Shown here: in pieces, positions 1 to 13,308 of the stretch
How the letters are laid out: every line of letters starts with the position of its first letter
Numbering within the stretch: position 1 is the first letter of the stretch
Assembly: GCA_013365325.1 (NCBI GenBank)
Contig: JABVXV010000016.1
Coordinates: forward strand, 248,001-312,000
Length of the DNA: 64,000 nt
Reading direction: 5' to 3'
DNA from: Dipetalonema caudispina
Taxonomy: Eukaryota; Nematoda; Chromadorea; Rhabditida; Onchocercidae
Position numbers and translations under genes: made by a program
The notes under the pieces: generated by a model
What the model was told of the DNA's origin: nothing
The model's input: only the letters and a program-made list of their open reading frames with translations
Databases searched by the model: none

Positions 1-50
1 AATCGGATTGAACTGAAAATCATTCAATGATTCATTTGGAAAAAACAAAC

Positions 51-3000
51 CATTTGCTCAACTTAGCAAAATAATCGCAAGCCTGTTCAATAGCATCGAC
101 AATGATTGAAGATGCTTCTGTTTTACCATCAGATTTCAATTTTGCCAAATCGGAAGAGTGCAACAACATCTTAGCTATCTAAATTTAAATAAATCTGCCA
201 AAATCTAAGTAAGTTCAAAGTTCGACGAAATGAGTGCGTGGTACAAGTTTGTATGTAGTATGAAAGCAAAAACAAAGTGTTGTACCTTCTGTAAAACATT
301 GGAATGTCTCATTCGAAATGAAACATCTTCCCATGCACAAGGTATTTCACAAACAGGCTTATGATTTCCCCATGGCATCGTGTAGTACTTCTCAGCGAAA
401 GCTGGCATAACCTTAATAATAAATCAGCCTCGTCCCTTCAGTCAATTCAAAGCTCTCTTATATCTTATTTTAGTATATATTTAATTTCAAGTGTTCTTCA
501 CTTTTTCACGAAAAAGTTAAAAATTTCGATACGATATAGCAATATAAACTTTGAAATACAAGTGATAAAAAGATTACCGAAAGTGTTCGTGCCGTACATT
601 TTGGTACTTTTCCGTAGGCTCGATTGCCGTATTCTCCTATACTCAACGAAAAACGTACGTTTTTGGATCTATTAAAGCAGAAATTTACAGTCCCACTCAA
701 ATTTAAACAATTTCAAATTCATACTAGGTGAAATGAAAAAATTCATCGAAAAACCTACTTGAGTTTAGGATGGATCATATTTACAGTAAAAAATGTCGAC
801 AGTAATACATATTCTGATGTACGCAACTGTGGCTTTAACGATAGCACGACATCAGGCGTTACCAAATCACGACAACTTTCCCCGCAATCTTCTTCCAAAC
901 ATCTCACCTCAATAAGCGCACGAGCAACAAAACTGCAATTAGCTATTTGATTTTCTGTTATTTGCAAAAAAGAAGTCTATTAATATGAATAAATTAATAC
1001 CAATCGCCTGATCGTCTTCCTTCTCGTATAGATTTTTCTACTTTTTTTGTTATTCGGTGTTCACTTGATGCATAAAAGCTTATATATGACGGACCAAATA
1101 CTGGCAGGAAACTATAAAATGGGTAAAGAGAATCACTTTTAACATATTCTGAATTATTATTTTCAATACTCAATTAGTCTTTGGCATGAAAATGAACCCT
1201 TGATTATCGGAGTTAGATGGATCGCTTGCCATCATATTCATATATCCTGACTGACAAATATCAGACAAGTTTAAGTGTGCCGTAGCCAGTATTTTTTCCT
1301 TGTTCTTTTTGCGAATTTTTGTCTGATAAACGAGAATAATACGAAGTGATATCTAAAATAAACTTTTTTTGCCGTAACTCAAACAAAATTTGCAACTATC
1401 TCAAAAATGATGGATAATGTTCCTTACAATATATTTGTACTTCCAAAATTTTTAGCGATTTTTTCTCCATAACATTGTGTGATATTCCATTTCTAATATT
1501 TTCTTCAGGCATAAAAACTAACGAACATGTTTAACAACGGTTGGCCAAATCACAGGAAGCATGATTTCCTCATTAAAATCAACTACTTCATACAGAGCTG
1601 GCAAAACATGCGTCATTTCACGTTCTTTTCCAATCTGGAAAATTCCATTTACGTATTTTAAATCCAAAATATGGAGACTAAATTCTATTTACCTGTACTT
1701 GAACGGCAAGTTTCGCAACATCATCGTTGTGCATTCGCAGATTATCAGCTATTTGACATAACTGGAAGATCCTTACCTGGAAATAAATAACTGTTATGTT
1801 CGATCACTAAAAAGTCATGAAATGTAAATGTATTACTTATCGCTCTAAAACATTTTTGCCTTGTTAAGTTATGCTTAATTTCTACACTTTCATAATTTCC
1901 AACAGCATAACTTACCAGCATGGTATATTGCATTAGTGAACCAGAGAATAAAATATCTTCTTCGTCATTTATCACTGCATTACGTAACGATGGTGCAGGT
2001 GTTGGATCAAGACTTCGACGTACATTCATTGATACCTTTTAAAAAAAACGAAATGAGTATTGACATTGAGAATATTAAAAGTAACGAAGGGATTTTAGAT
2101 CGAGTAAAGATTATGACACTTTCTGTAATATTTTTTAAATAAATTTCCAAAAAAAAAGAATGCTTCAAACTGAAACTTAAAACCTTCAGAAATCCACGTA
2201 TATCAGAAGAAGCAATTCGATCGGTTTCTCCGATTGCTACAACTTCTTGGTAGTCGGCTCTAAGAACAAGCCATTTTTCTCGCAGCAAATGTCGTTTTGT
2301 TTTGTAGATGTATCCCAGTTCGCATTGAAATCCTCCGATCAATGTATCACTTGCAAGTTGTCGAGTATTGTAGACCTGTTTCAAATCCTTAGATTACTAG
2401 TCTAAATTAACATAAACCATCGATGAATTTAATTATAGGAAGATTTGAGGAGCTGTCAAAGAGGTGAAATATAAGGAAACATGTTATTATAAATTTAACT
2501 ATATGAAAGAGATACTTTCATTTTGAACTGAAAACTCTTTTCGAATTCGAATAAAGGAAAAGTAGTCCGTAAGTAATCGTTCAGAAGTTCCCTCTCCTCC
2601 TCTTTGTTTTCGCTTACTTCAGAACAAGATAAAATAAAACATGCAAATATTTCCATTATTAAATCTTGAAAGCACAAAAAACTCCAGAATACAACAAAAA
2701 AAAAAAGAACTAATACAGACTCGGAACTCCAAACACGTCCGCATCATATCCTGAAGTGATTTTCGGATCGTGAAAGTGAGAGATTCATCCCATCGTGGTG
2801 AATTCGTACTATGCCGCGACAAACTCGAGCGGCAACGACCATCCATTATCACACGGAGTAAAGGATTCAAACCATTTCCATGGAGTTCACGTGCTTCAAA
2901 TATGTGTAGCCGTACCTAAAATAAAGCTTACAACTTTTTTCAATCCTTGAAGTCAACAGGGTCAAAATTACGTCTTTAGAAAGGTCAGCCAATTCTGAAA

Positions 3001-4115
3001 AAACAAGTACAAAAAAAAAAGTAATGAGAAATTCTTTATGTTTCTCAAGAAAAAAGAGTGCAATTTGTCAATTCCGTAAAGGTTTAGAGCTTACAATAAA
3101 CGATTGCAACATGTCAGGATCTTCATCTCTCTCATCTTCTACTTCAATCATTTCTTGATTTATTTTATCAGCACCAATTATTCGACGCTTACTCAATACA
3201 ATACTGTTAGGCGAATCGTCCGTTGAGGCGGTTATTTCAGATTCCTATAGCAGAAGATTATGAAGCTTATAGAAGCATACATGTTATAAGATGGATGACA
3301 AATATCAAAACGTGAAAGTTCAGTAAAGGTCTACTCAAAGTTTAACAGTGTTTCCATTTTTTAAATTTTTTCCAGTCTGCAGCTTAGTGAGTCTATAATT
3401 GTCTGAATCATTTATTCTTACTAGACAATATTGGCTAGAATTACAAATTTAACGAGAGATCAATATAATATGGAAGGATCAGTATCATGGAAATATAGTT
3501 TTAATATAATATGAAATTAGTATCAATAAAGGATAACCAATTCTTGATCTGATGAGACTGTATCGGTGGTTTGTACCGGTGTTTCCGTGAACTCACTTTC
3601 AGCTCGCTCACTTCTGATGCCCTCTGATTTACTGTCTTCTTCTCTCTCAAGATTGTTTTCTGCTGATTGTGATGATATTGACCGCTCACGTCGAATACGT
3701 GACTTCACACGTCTGCCAACATTCCGAAGTTTTGATAATATCCGTCCACGGCCGTCTTTTTTCATTATTTGCTCCGCACCTTTTAGCTTTTTACCTTCAC
3801 CGCTGTCATCCTCCTCGTTACTCACATTTCGCTCCTCACGTAACTACAGATTCCATATTAGTATCAATCACTTCATTGTTAATTTTTTAAAGGTCAGTTA
3901 CAGTTAGCATATTTAAAATCATTACAAAGGCATGTGTAATTTTGATAGCGAGGAGATAGATGTAAGTAACTGGCAGGTAAATGGCACGTTGATTTAAGTG
4001 AAAGAAGAAAGAATATTACTAGAGAGGCGATAGAGGTCATTCTTTCAGGTTCAATTTCTCCCAGCACATTCCCTGCCAACTTCTTCATTTGTTTGCTTAG
4101 AAATCGCTCTGTCAT
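51..4115 (-). CDS. Ferlin (FER-1/dysferlin family), 5' part, truncated by window edge
   Basis: Ferlins are large tail-anchored proteins with several C2 domains that drive calcium-dependent membrane fusion; worm FER-1 acts in sperm membranous-organelle fusion. Fourteen exons, listed 5' to 3' on the minus strand: 4020-4115 (to 4137 with UTR), 3538-3843, 3095-3244, 2721-2915, 2184-2375, 1916-2035, 1693-1776, 1527-1634, 1198-1352, 1001-1111, 759-932, 578-668, 286-411, 51-178. All phases agree, giving about 678 aa. An acidic/basic low-complexity N-terminus (residues 1-180) is followed by a C2 domain at about 183-325 with the ferlin signatures SDTLIGGFQCELGYIY and GFLKVSM. This corresponds to vertebrate C2B, so C2A seems absent. 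A second C2 lies at about 350-470, followed by FLPVFGPSYISFYAS. A FerB-like block follows, with SIGEYGN, PWGNHKP and AWEDVSFR. The start ATG is 22 nt after an acceptor at 4138-4139. The remaining C2 domains and the membrane anchor lie outside the window. Family assignment is firm; orthology to fer-1 itself is inferred. Confidence 0.9.
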
Positions 4116-4137
4116 CAAACTGTTCCGTTTCTTAGAT

Positions 4138-4150
4138 CTGTCGTAAAATC
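4138..4150 (-). promoter_or_regulatory. Likely spliced-leader acceptor of the ferlin gene
   Basis: On the minus strand the sequence gattttacgacag ends at 4138. It precedes the ferlin ATG (4115-4113) by 22 nt. I found no upstream exon whose phase fits, so this acceptor probably takes a spliced leader. A distant cis exon remains possible. Confidence 0.4.
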
Positions 4151-5052
4151 AACATTATGAATTTCAACTTTGATTTCAATTAACGTGCATTTGTAAGTCG
4201 TTCATTGGTTATAAGAAAGATGGAAGAGTTGAAGTTTTTGCACTTGCTCATATTAGCATACAAATAAAGCTAATTGAATTTTTATGGAATGAAAATAGGC
4301 TTACAGATTTTCGTTTAATCAGGCAAAAACATTTCAAATAAAATTGAACTTTCAAAATTTTCAAAAAAGAAATACAAAAGCGCTGGGAGTGATAGTAAAA
4401 CTTGTATAATAGGACTATTCGTTTGATTAAATGATAGATGAAGAAAGCGTTTATATAAAACTGCTTTAAAATGTTGAAAAATTAACAATCAAAATCGAAA
4501 ACGTTTTGAATTTCTCGTTGAAATCGATTGGCAACAAAGGGTTTTAATGATTAAGTTTGCAAACCAAATAAACCAGACTGAAAGAGGAAACGACCGTTTA
4601 TTGATTCAAATTTAACTCTGCTTTCAAAAAATTTCCATATTTAAATTGTCTCAGAAATTCATTAATTTCCATACATATGAATGACTTAGCATCGATTCGT
4701 GTTGGAAAAATGAAAGAAATTTTCACAATTCCTTACCATTCCTTTCATCTTTCAAAATCAAAATAACAGTACGACTTTCTTGTTGAAAAAACGAATATTA
4801 ATTTAAAAAAAAAAGAAAAACAAACATAATTTTCAAATATGATAAATCACTATAAAGGGATAGATTTCGATGAAAATCGAAAAAAAATTTCACCTTAATT
4901 TAAAATGGATATTAAATGAATTTTTACTATTTACCTCAATGATTATTTCTAATAGTAATGTTTTCAGATAATTACAGTATTCTCATCAAAATATCACTAT
5001 AAACATATATAAATTTGCATATTACAACATTAGCATTAGTTGGATAAGAAAA
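4151..5052. other. Intergenic, no gene seen
   Basis: About 900 bp of AT-rich sequence between two genes on the minus strand. It would contain the 3' UTR of the DM gene and the promoter of the ferlin gene. I see no supported exon, RNA gene or repeat. Confidence 0.6.
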
Positions 5053-7439
5053 TTAAAGAATGCCAAATGCAAATTGCATTGTTGTAAGAGTATTCAGAAC
5101 TGCATTGGTTGGATTATACAAGCCATAAACTGTTGGCATATTTATAGCAGTAACAGGTAACAGAAAAGATTGTGGCCTCAGTGGTATAGGATATATTGGA
5201 CCATTCGGTGTCACTGTATCGAATTTTTTAGATTCATCGAAAGTTTGACTTGAAGATTGAGATTTCGCTGTCAGCAGCTAAATATCAATTACTAATTAGT
5301 GAAATTAAATTCTAAAATTTCGTGGTTTTTGTGATACGTTTTCGGAAGTGTAAAAATTATAAGTACTTATTATGGCATTTGGTGCGTTTCATCGGTCGAT
5401 TAAATGCTTAGCAAAGTTTTATATGTGAGAGATTGGTGAAATAGAGAAACAGTAATTTTATAATATATGGATTTATCCAAATTTAAGTTCTTTGAAAACA
5501 CCGTTAACTACAGTTCTCAAAAGAGAACACATTTAAATATATTAGAGATTCTGAAAAAATATGTTCTTTTCTGAGAATATTAACTTTTAGAAAATCATTG
5601 ACTTACCGTATAGCTTGATGATGATTCTAATTGAGGATTCGGTATTTCAGCAAAACCTCGACTATAAGTTTGTCGTACCAAATGTTTTTCCAGGTTAGTA
5701 AGTAGCGATAGCATATTTGAGTTGGGGAATGAATTCATTGATATTGGCATGTCTAAAGGAAAAGTTCAAAATGAGTGAATGATTTGTATCTTTTTGTAAA
5801 GTCGGATATAATAATTAAATTTCAATCTGTGGATGCTGCTAAAAGGATTAGATCCAAGTGTATTATACAATTCTGGCCAAGATGTAGTAAATCAAGTTAA
5901 ATCCATTGAATGTCAATAATCTTTACAAAATTGTAAAATATTTCTGAAATTAAAGAATAACGGCATTACTTACGAGTTTGTCGCTCTTTTTTGTGTCCAT
6001 TGGATCTAAATTTTGACGCCTTTAAAATTTGATCTAATTTACGCCTCTTTTCAATCAATTCACATTGATCGCATCTGCAGTTCGCATATAAGCAATGTCG
6101 TTTATGCTCCTAAATGTATCCCTTATTCACGATAGCAGCTGTCACCGTAAAAAATTAAAAGAATTTAAAACATACTTTTAACTTCAACTCATCTAGACAT
6201 CTGTAAAAATTTTGAAACTTTTGCAAATCAACACATATCTAACCTTTTTCCAAACCAAAACCCCATGATTTTTGCATTTTTGACAAATGTAGCATTGATT
6301 TTGGGTTACAGTACTTGTTTTAGTTGTGTTTCTAAGATGATATGCCTGAAACATTTTAAAAATAGATTAAACTAATGGATGATATAGTCATAAATCACCT
6401 TTTTCACTATTATTACAATTTATTCTGCTTAGGTCGGGAATCCACTCCTTTTCAAATATTTATAAAATCTCTTTAGTAGCTTTGAAAAGGGTAGCCAATC
6501 TAAAATCTGATTATCTCTAAAAAAGGAATTTAAAGACGAAGATTAATTCACTTGACCACCTAACTAGAGTAAAGTGAAAAGTAATAATATGGGGATGTTT
6601 TGTGGAAGGTCGATTTTTAATTTTTTAATTTGTATAGAATTACAGTTGAATAGTCTGCTAAATCTCCTGCTTGTTCATACTACTTAATCAGTAAAAAAGC
6701 AAACCTACCTCTGAATTATTTTTATCAAAGTAATTCTGAGGAATAATAGTTGCTTGAGTGAGTTCTGAAGTACGCTGGAATATTTTATCTTGCGCACGGC
6801 GTATACGGATCTGCGTGCTCATGATTTGTCGACGTTGACGTATTAGCAAACACTGCAATACGTCGATGAATAATTAGTTGTTCTTATGTTGCCATAAATC
6901 AGAAACTACTCATATTTTGAACGATAAATAGTATTTGATGCTAAATAATGTTAATTCTGCTTATTTTCAGTCTATGTATAAGTTTTCTGTCCATTTATAT
7001 ATAAATTAGATCGGAATGACATTCGAGAACATTATAAAAGTTTAAGCAGCCTGGCAATCTTAGCAATATCTAATTAATATTCTGGTCATATTATTTAAAG
7101 GAGGTCATCAGCTTATATGTCTTACTCTTGAGCAATTGCAATTCTTCCGGTTGCAATGATGGCCACGTGTTTCTACAAGCATTCCATGTTGTCGACACAT
7201 TCCGCAGTGGCGCTTTACGTCTAAAAATATTTCTTTTTTTCATTTTACTTATTGTTTTCTGTGGCTTTTCTACTTTTATATCCAAATTTTAATTTAACTT
7301 TTACAAATATATTTGGAAATTGGACGTTCGGAAATAGTTATTGTACGAATTTCCTAAAAAATCTCTTTAAATTGCACAAACCTTTGGGCATTTTTTTACT
7401 TATAGCAAAGTATCGTTGACAGTTCTTTTCTTTAGACAT
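5053..7439 (-). CDS. Two-DM-domain (doublesex/MAB-3 type) transcription factor, 301 aa
   Basis: DM proteins are zinc-module DNA-binding factors that control sexual differentiation; worm MAB-3 and DMD-3 carry two DM domains and pattern male tissues. Seven exons: 7382-7439, 7126-7220, 6709-6852, 6244-6345, 5974-6109, 5607-5752, 5053-5277. Every phase closes, giving 301 residues and a TAA stop. DM1 spans about residues 25-72: CGMCRQHG, then C42, C47, C49, C52 and the helix LLIRQRRQIMSTQIRIRRAQ. DM2 spans about 120-163: C120, C123, H126, H135, C139, C144, C146, C149 and the helix CELIEKRRKLDQIL. The remainder is polar and proline-containing with no known domain. In DM1 only one residue separates H40 from C42, where the family normally has three, and DM2 has Glu in place of Gly before its histidine (EHK for GHK). 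The start ATG lies 3 nt after a strong tttacag acceptor. Whether it is the mab-3 or the dmd-3 orthologue I cannot tell. Confidence 0.92.
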
Positions 7440-7452
7440 TTCCTGTAAATTA
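7440..7452 (-). promoter_or_regulatory. Likely spliced-leader acceptor of the DM gene
   Basis: Minus-strand tttacag ends at 7443 and is followed by GAA and then the ATG at 7439. A 3-nt leader after a consensus acceptor is typical of nematode trans-splicing. It supports this ATG as the true start. Confidence 0.55.
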
Positions 7453-10400
7453 GATGCGAATTAATTGTACAATCAGCTTAAAAAGTAATTCATATACAAT
7501 CAGTCTCTTTGCTTCCAATTTCAATAAAAGATGCACAGAGTACGAGAATATGAAAAAACATAGAACAGAAACGATTTCAATTCCTGACGTAAAAATAGAA
7601 AGAGCGTGTCTAAATGAAATTGTATCAAAATTATACCTTAATTAGTTAAGTTTAAATGTAATAAAGTACAGGATAATAAAGGACGTTGAAAATGCTGCTA
7701 GACAAAATTTTAAACAGCAACTTCTCTTGTTTGTCTTTTTGTATATTTAATCTCCGTTCAAAAAGGTCTCTTTGCCCATTCATATTACAATTGAGCTAAA
7801 GCGTCGCTATTTCTTGGCAATCCTAAAGTTTAAGGCATACGTACTTTATTTAATGCTTTTTTGATTTGAAAATTTTGCAATTTTTCGATCTTTTCTATTC
7901 ATTTCATACAGTATGCCTTCCGCACCAAAGATATAATTTCCGCTCTTGTCGAATAATTTTCAAACTGCATTTTGTTGTATCAAAAGTACCATTAAAAATG
8001 TTCAGATGCATGTAATGGTTTAACAATTTGTTCCAACTGTTAAAAATGCTCAAAGAAAGATCACCCAAAATTTCTGCAGGAGATAACAAGTTAGATCACT
8101 ACATGCTAATTTCTACTAAATGTGTTTCTATTTTTTCCCACACAACTGAAGCATATGTAAAAGTATTCACAATTTAATGATATAAACAAAGTACCAATTA
8201 AAGTTATCAAACTTCATTATCATTCGATTATATATACAGCGTTAAGATGTATAATAGTGTGAAAGACGAAATAAAAATACGAAATATATGGAAATAAGTA
8301 CCACTAGCTTATTCTTATGTTTGCATCCAAGGAACAAATCTGACACAATAAAAACTTCCCGTTGAAAAAGTCAAGCTAGTGGTAGAGAAAAAACTGATTT
8401 GATAATTTCCAAACATAAAAATAAGTAATTAAATAAATGTCGAGTGTCAATTCTTGGATATTAATGTTCTTAAATACTGATCCGAACTTTTTATTGGTAA
8501 ACAGGACTAAAATCAAGAGATGAGAAAAGCGGATTTAAAGCAAACTAAACAGAAGTACTTGTCAAAAGTTTTCTCGTTAGAGGATCCAAACTCTCTTTTA
8601 TATGGAATGGATTTTATGAACAATGAGTTTTGGATAGCACACTGATCATATTACTCAATTTTTTAGAAAATTTCTTTTGTCCTACTTTTGATAGTAAAGC
8701 ATATAGATGAAACAATGAGATAAAACTGTTAACAGTGATAGGTCAACCTAAAATACGAATTTGACTCAATAATTTCAGGAATTATAACAAGAAAATAAGG
8801 AAAAAACTTTGTTTATATATAAAAGTCTTTGATGTAAAGTACCACAGCAGAAAATTGTGTTTATATATAAAAGTTTATATATAAAAACTTTGTTTATATA
8901 TAAAAGTCTTTGATGTAAAGTACCATAGCAAAAACAGAAAAGATTTAGTATATTTTTTTAATTTGAGTAATGAGTTAATTTAATTCATTTCCTCTGAATT
9001 ATCCATCAGAAGAATCAAAATCACCGGTCATCGAAGTCATGACATAATTCAAGAGCCTATCAATTGCAGACATAGAACTTAAGCTTATTTATAGTAACCA
9101 AAGGATTGATGATTGGTAAAAATTGGCCTTTTAGTGTGAAATAAAAAATGTACTGATAATTTTGATCATTAAAAATCATTCAGTAGGTTGATGTTTAAAA
9201 TACTGCTTAATTATTGAATGAATAACTTGTTGATTTAAGCTTTTTGGTTAATTGATTGATTGATTAGAATATCTTTCGTTATTTACAGCGGTTGATTTAA
9301 GGGGATGACCTCGTAGCAATGACATTAATTTGTTAAGGCGACCCAAATTTGTTACCACATCAATGCAAACTCTAATTATTGTCATTTCGCATGATGACGA
9401 TCGGTTGCAGTTCCATCATCGCAATTATTCTTCTTGACATTGTCATTCACTCTTCATGTATTTTTTAATTCTATTGGAAATAAGGCTCATTTTCTTGTCT
9501 GTCGTAATTCAGGTTTAGTTATTAATTCAAAATTTCAAATTATGTTAACTCCAGATGTACAAACTTAATTTGCATTAAAACTGAATATTTTTTAGCTAAT
9601 AAAACAGAAAGCTACATTTTTCCAGTTTTGCCAAGAATTTTTTAATTAGAAGAATTTTTCATTTTAGTTTCTGACGACCGAGAAAATAAATATTTCATTA
9701 GATTTGCAATAAAAATTTCAGACAGTAATTAAATTTTCTCCCTTATAATGAATTAAAAATTTATTACACAGATGTGAAGACGGATGGAAAAGAGACAGGT
9801 AGATGCCTTAAAGAATGCTTGAAATCGATTCTGAAATTCGAACGCTCTTTCACTTTTCAGTTTGAAAATTTTGAAAAAGTTAGCATTGCTTAGCATCTAT
9901 CAAATATAAACGATAGACTGATTGGAAATTTAAATTAACCGAAATTTGAATTATAATACTTCGGATCGGAATTTAAATTTTTTGTTTAATAAAAGATTTG
10001 ATTTTAGCCTTCTCGAAGCTTTTGAAATGTGGAAAGATTTTGTGGTTTATTGGATTTAAGAGCTCAGTTAATTTTGGGCATTCTACTCAACTCGGTACTT
10101 TCTAGATATGTGAGAAATTAGAATCGGCGGCATTGTGCAGCCAAAAGTGCAGCCCATCTGACCAACACCGTTTTTATCATTATACAACTTTCTATCGTTT
10201 ACACTGCATCGATTTTTATGATGGTAACTTTAATTCAAAATTAAATCCGAATTACTGTCATTACTTATAATTCCCACTTCGTTTAATTAAAGGAAATTCG
10301 ATGTTAAGAGCCTCACATATCTTTCACGTAATAAGTTTAATCAGATGATTGCCATTCGGAAGTGCGAATTGATTTCCGAAAGAATCACTGGAAGCATGTT

Positions 10401-13308
10401 CTACTTTATTTTCAGCTTCATTTGGAAACTTTTTTATTGTAATAAAAACTGTCGTGAAATTCTTAGATTTGATTACCTTCATGCTAAAATCGTAAAATGT
10501 GGCACTTTGGAAAGTGTATAATACGTTGAATTTACGTTTCTTGGAAATAATTTTCAATTTCTCTCTGTTATAGAGCTTGAAAACCAACTTTATTGTTTAA
10601 AAAAAGCATCTCCAAATGTCGACAAAAGTAAGCTTTATTACTTTTGATTCAATCAATTTTCTTCAATAGCTTAAATGTTTTATTTGTTGTTCAGCTAAAG
10701 CAGTATCTGAAGTAAAGTAATAACAACATCCCTCCCAATATAATCATTTGTATTCAAATTTCTTCTCAAAATTTCTGAATAGGAAAGAAAAGGGAAATAC
10801 AAATTTTCGGGTCATGGGAATTTGGAAATATTTTAGTTAAAAGAGATATTTATTTTAAATTTCAAATTTCACGATTGGATCCTTCCTCTACCAGAGCTGT
10901 CGCGAATAAATGAAAAAGACAAAACATAGATTCATGATTAATTAGCGAACGTAAAGCTATCTTTTTTATGCATTATCACTTCAGTTTGCAACGATCGATG
11001 TACATTCAACAACGACAAAATGAATAACAATGAAAATCAAATCAAAATTTATTGCAGGTTGAAAACTGATCTTTCTTTATATTCATCGATTCAATTTCAA
11101 TTTGTAAGTAATCTATTATCCTTTCGCCGTAATGGTGCCATTTTCACAGTTTTTAATGCTTAGGAACTTCTGGACTCTCGATCTCATAAGCTTTCTGATG
11201 TCTTTCCTACTTTACAACACTTTCAATACCCTGTTCCCACAAACAATGGTTCCTGAATTCAAAATTTTTGTAAAAATTTCCATCAAATTTTTTTTATTTC
11301 CTGCAACCCATTGTATGTTCTAAAATGACTCAATTTTCAAGCAAATTTTTAAAGGTCTTTTTACTTTACAAATAAATGAAAATCTTTGTTACAATTCCTA
11401 CCATTGTTAGTACAACTTCCATCATTACCATTATCAGTCTATTCTTTCAAAAATTCTACCATTTTTTAAAATAAATTACACCTATATTTTAAATGAATAA
11501 CCCACATTTTGTGTAAGGTTTTTATGAGTTGTGTAAGATAAGAAGAATCGAAGTAGCTATGGAATCTACATCACAACTGTCTGCTTTAACTGGATATCAG
11601 CAGAGGAATGCAGTATAGATACAAGAATAGTGCGATACCCCATTAAATAGATGAAAAAAATCCACCACACTTAGTAAGCTCTACCTACTTTGATCACTAA
11701 ATTTAGCGGAATTTTGGTTCTTCTAAACAATTACGTTAATTGGTAGAAATACTGTAGAGGAGGTGATACGGTAGAGGAATACTGTAGAAGAATTGGGCCT
11801 TTTGAGAATATGGACAAAGGCGCAGCAAATGTTACAGAAATTAATTTGAGAAGTTTGTAATGATGTGCAGTTTGATCAGTAATTAATTGCACTCTAATCA
11901 AAGATTTCACTTTATGTGATACTGTTTTGCTGAGAAAACAATGTATTAGTACGAAACGTAAATTTTAATAAAAACAAAATCAACAGTGACGATAAGATTG
12001 GTTAAACACAAAGCAAAGGATACATCTCACCTCGAGCAGTTCGAAACAAATTCTATGTGATGACCTCAAAAGTAAAGGCTAACGCATTTCTGGAAACATG
12101 AAGAGCAGGAAAATGCTAGTATCACTGATTCAAATTCAAGTAATCTCAGTGATCTGACTAATTAATTAGTCAGTTAACTAATGACGTATTTCACTAATAT
12201 AAAAAGGCTTTGTGCTAGAACATTCTACAAAAATGGAATTAAAAAAATTGAAAAAAATTCGCTCTGTTCCTTTTTTTTTAGGACTTTGGAGTGTTCTCTA
12301 ATCTGTTATTATAAGACATTTGCCAGTGCCTGCCCTAAAACGCGTGACACTCTTCTGGTAAGCATTTTTTAAAGCTTTAAACTTTACAATAAAATAGTTC
12401 ATTTATTTTGTGACTACAGAGGGACAGAAAAAAAATTGTTAATTCTTGTGCTTCTGTGAGATCAATTAATGATTCATACCGGAGATTGGAACTGTAAAAT
12501 CTATTTACTTACTAATTCTCTTTCTGAAAGTTTAAAATGATTTAATTGAGTTTCAAAAGATGCATTCAGCGTTTGAGTACACGACAAACCAGTGACACAC
12601 GATTATTCACACCGCCAGATAGTCTATTAAATATGGAAACTGAATGTCGCCATCTGCGTGATGAAAAGCTGATGAAGCAAAAAATGTTCGAAGCCTGAGC
12701 ATAGTAACACGAAATACAATTAAGAGTATTGCTAAAAAAGTGAAGTAATTAATTACTTTATTTTCATAACCAATAATTAACAATTGATTGGCGATGATCA
12801 GCTAGAAAGAATGTTCGGCCATAAAGGATCTTCAGTTTTTAACGAAAGCTTTTTATTAATACTTTTATTTTTTGTTCTTTCAGCTTCATTTTGCTTTTAA
12901 GACAAATAACATCTAAGAAAAGTAATATTGTCTTTCTTTTGTTGATTTCGTCTAAAGTATTCATTTTCAAAATGATGATGTTCTGTTGAATTTATTCACG
13001 AACAAATAATCGATCCCCGAAAACTGATATTTGAAAGGATTATTTTCCACTGGTGCTTTGAATTTTCCTCCGTCAGTGAGAACTAATTTGCTTTTAGGCC
13101 ATTCAGCTGTCACCTAATTTTTAAATAACTGAATTTCTTTCATAATTTGTATTACTTTTGCTATTTGTCCCTTCATTTAAATAAAGCTTTTGTGGATCAC
13201 TTCTTAACTTCTACATTTTAAAATTCTGAAATTCTATGCAAACGTCTGGAGTGGACATTCAAAATTTATTGCTTTTTTGTGCTTCATCATAAAAATCGTA
13301 CAAATAAA
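7453..13308. other. Long gene-poor interval
   Basis: About 5.9 kb of AT-rich DNA. Short open frames occur (for example 7454-7645 plus and 11132-11323 plus), but they lack splice context, family resemblance or codon structure. One minus-strand frame, 7904-8072, follows a good acceptor (tctcctgcag) and reads as protein for about 55 codons; I cannot link it to other exons. A local tandem repeat lies at 8806-8930. Probably regulatory and intergenic DNA. Confidence 0.5.
8806..8930. repeat. Imperfect direct repeat, two copies about 45 bp
   Basis: A unit beginning aactttgtttatatataaaa and ending gtaaagtaccacagca occurs at about 8806-8849 and again, with one substitution, at about 8886-8930. An extra partial copy of the tttatatataaaa core lies between them. 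Confidence 0.8.

Noticed and set aside
2495..2677. Minus-strand frame with SEVSENKEEERELLNDY inside the ferlin gene
   Set aside because: The flanking C2 domain joins directly from 2721 to 2375 in the same phase, so this is intron.
2919..2997. Possible extra ferlin exon after a ttttttcag acceptor
   Set aside because: Its frames do not join in phase, and skipping it gives a continuous C2 strand (SFIVRLHIFEAREL).
7904..8089. Minus-strand frame after a good acceptor, upstream of the DM gene
   Set aside because: It reads as protein for about 55 codons, but no partner exon or family was found; noted in the interval entry only.
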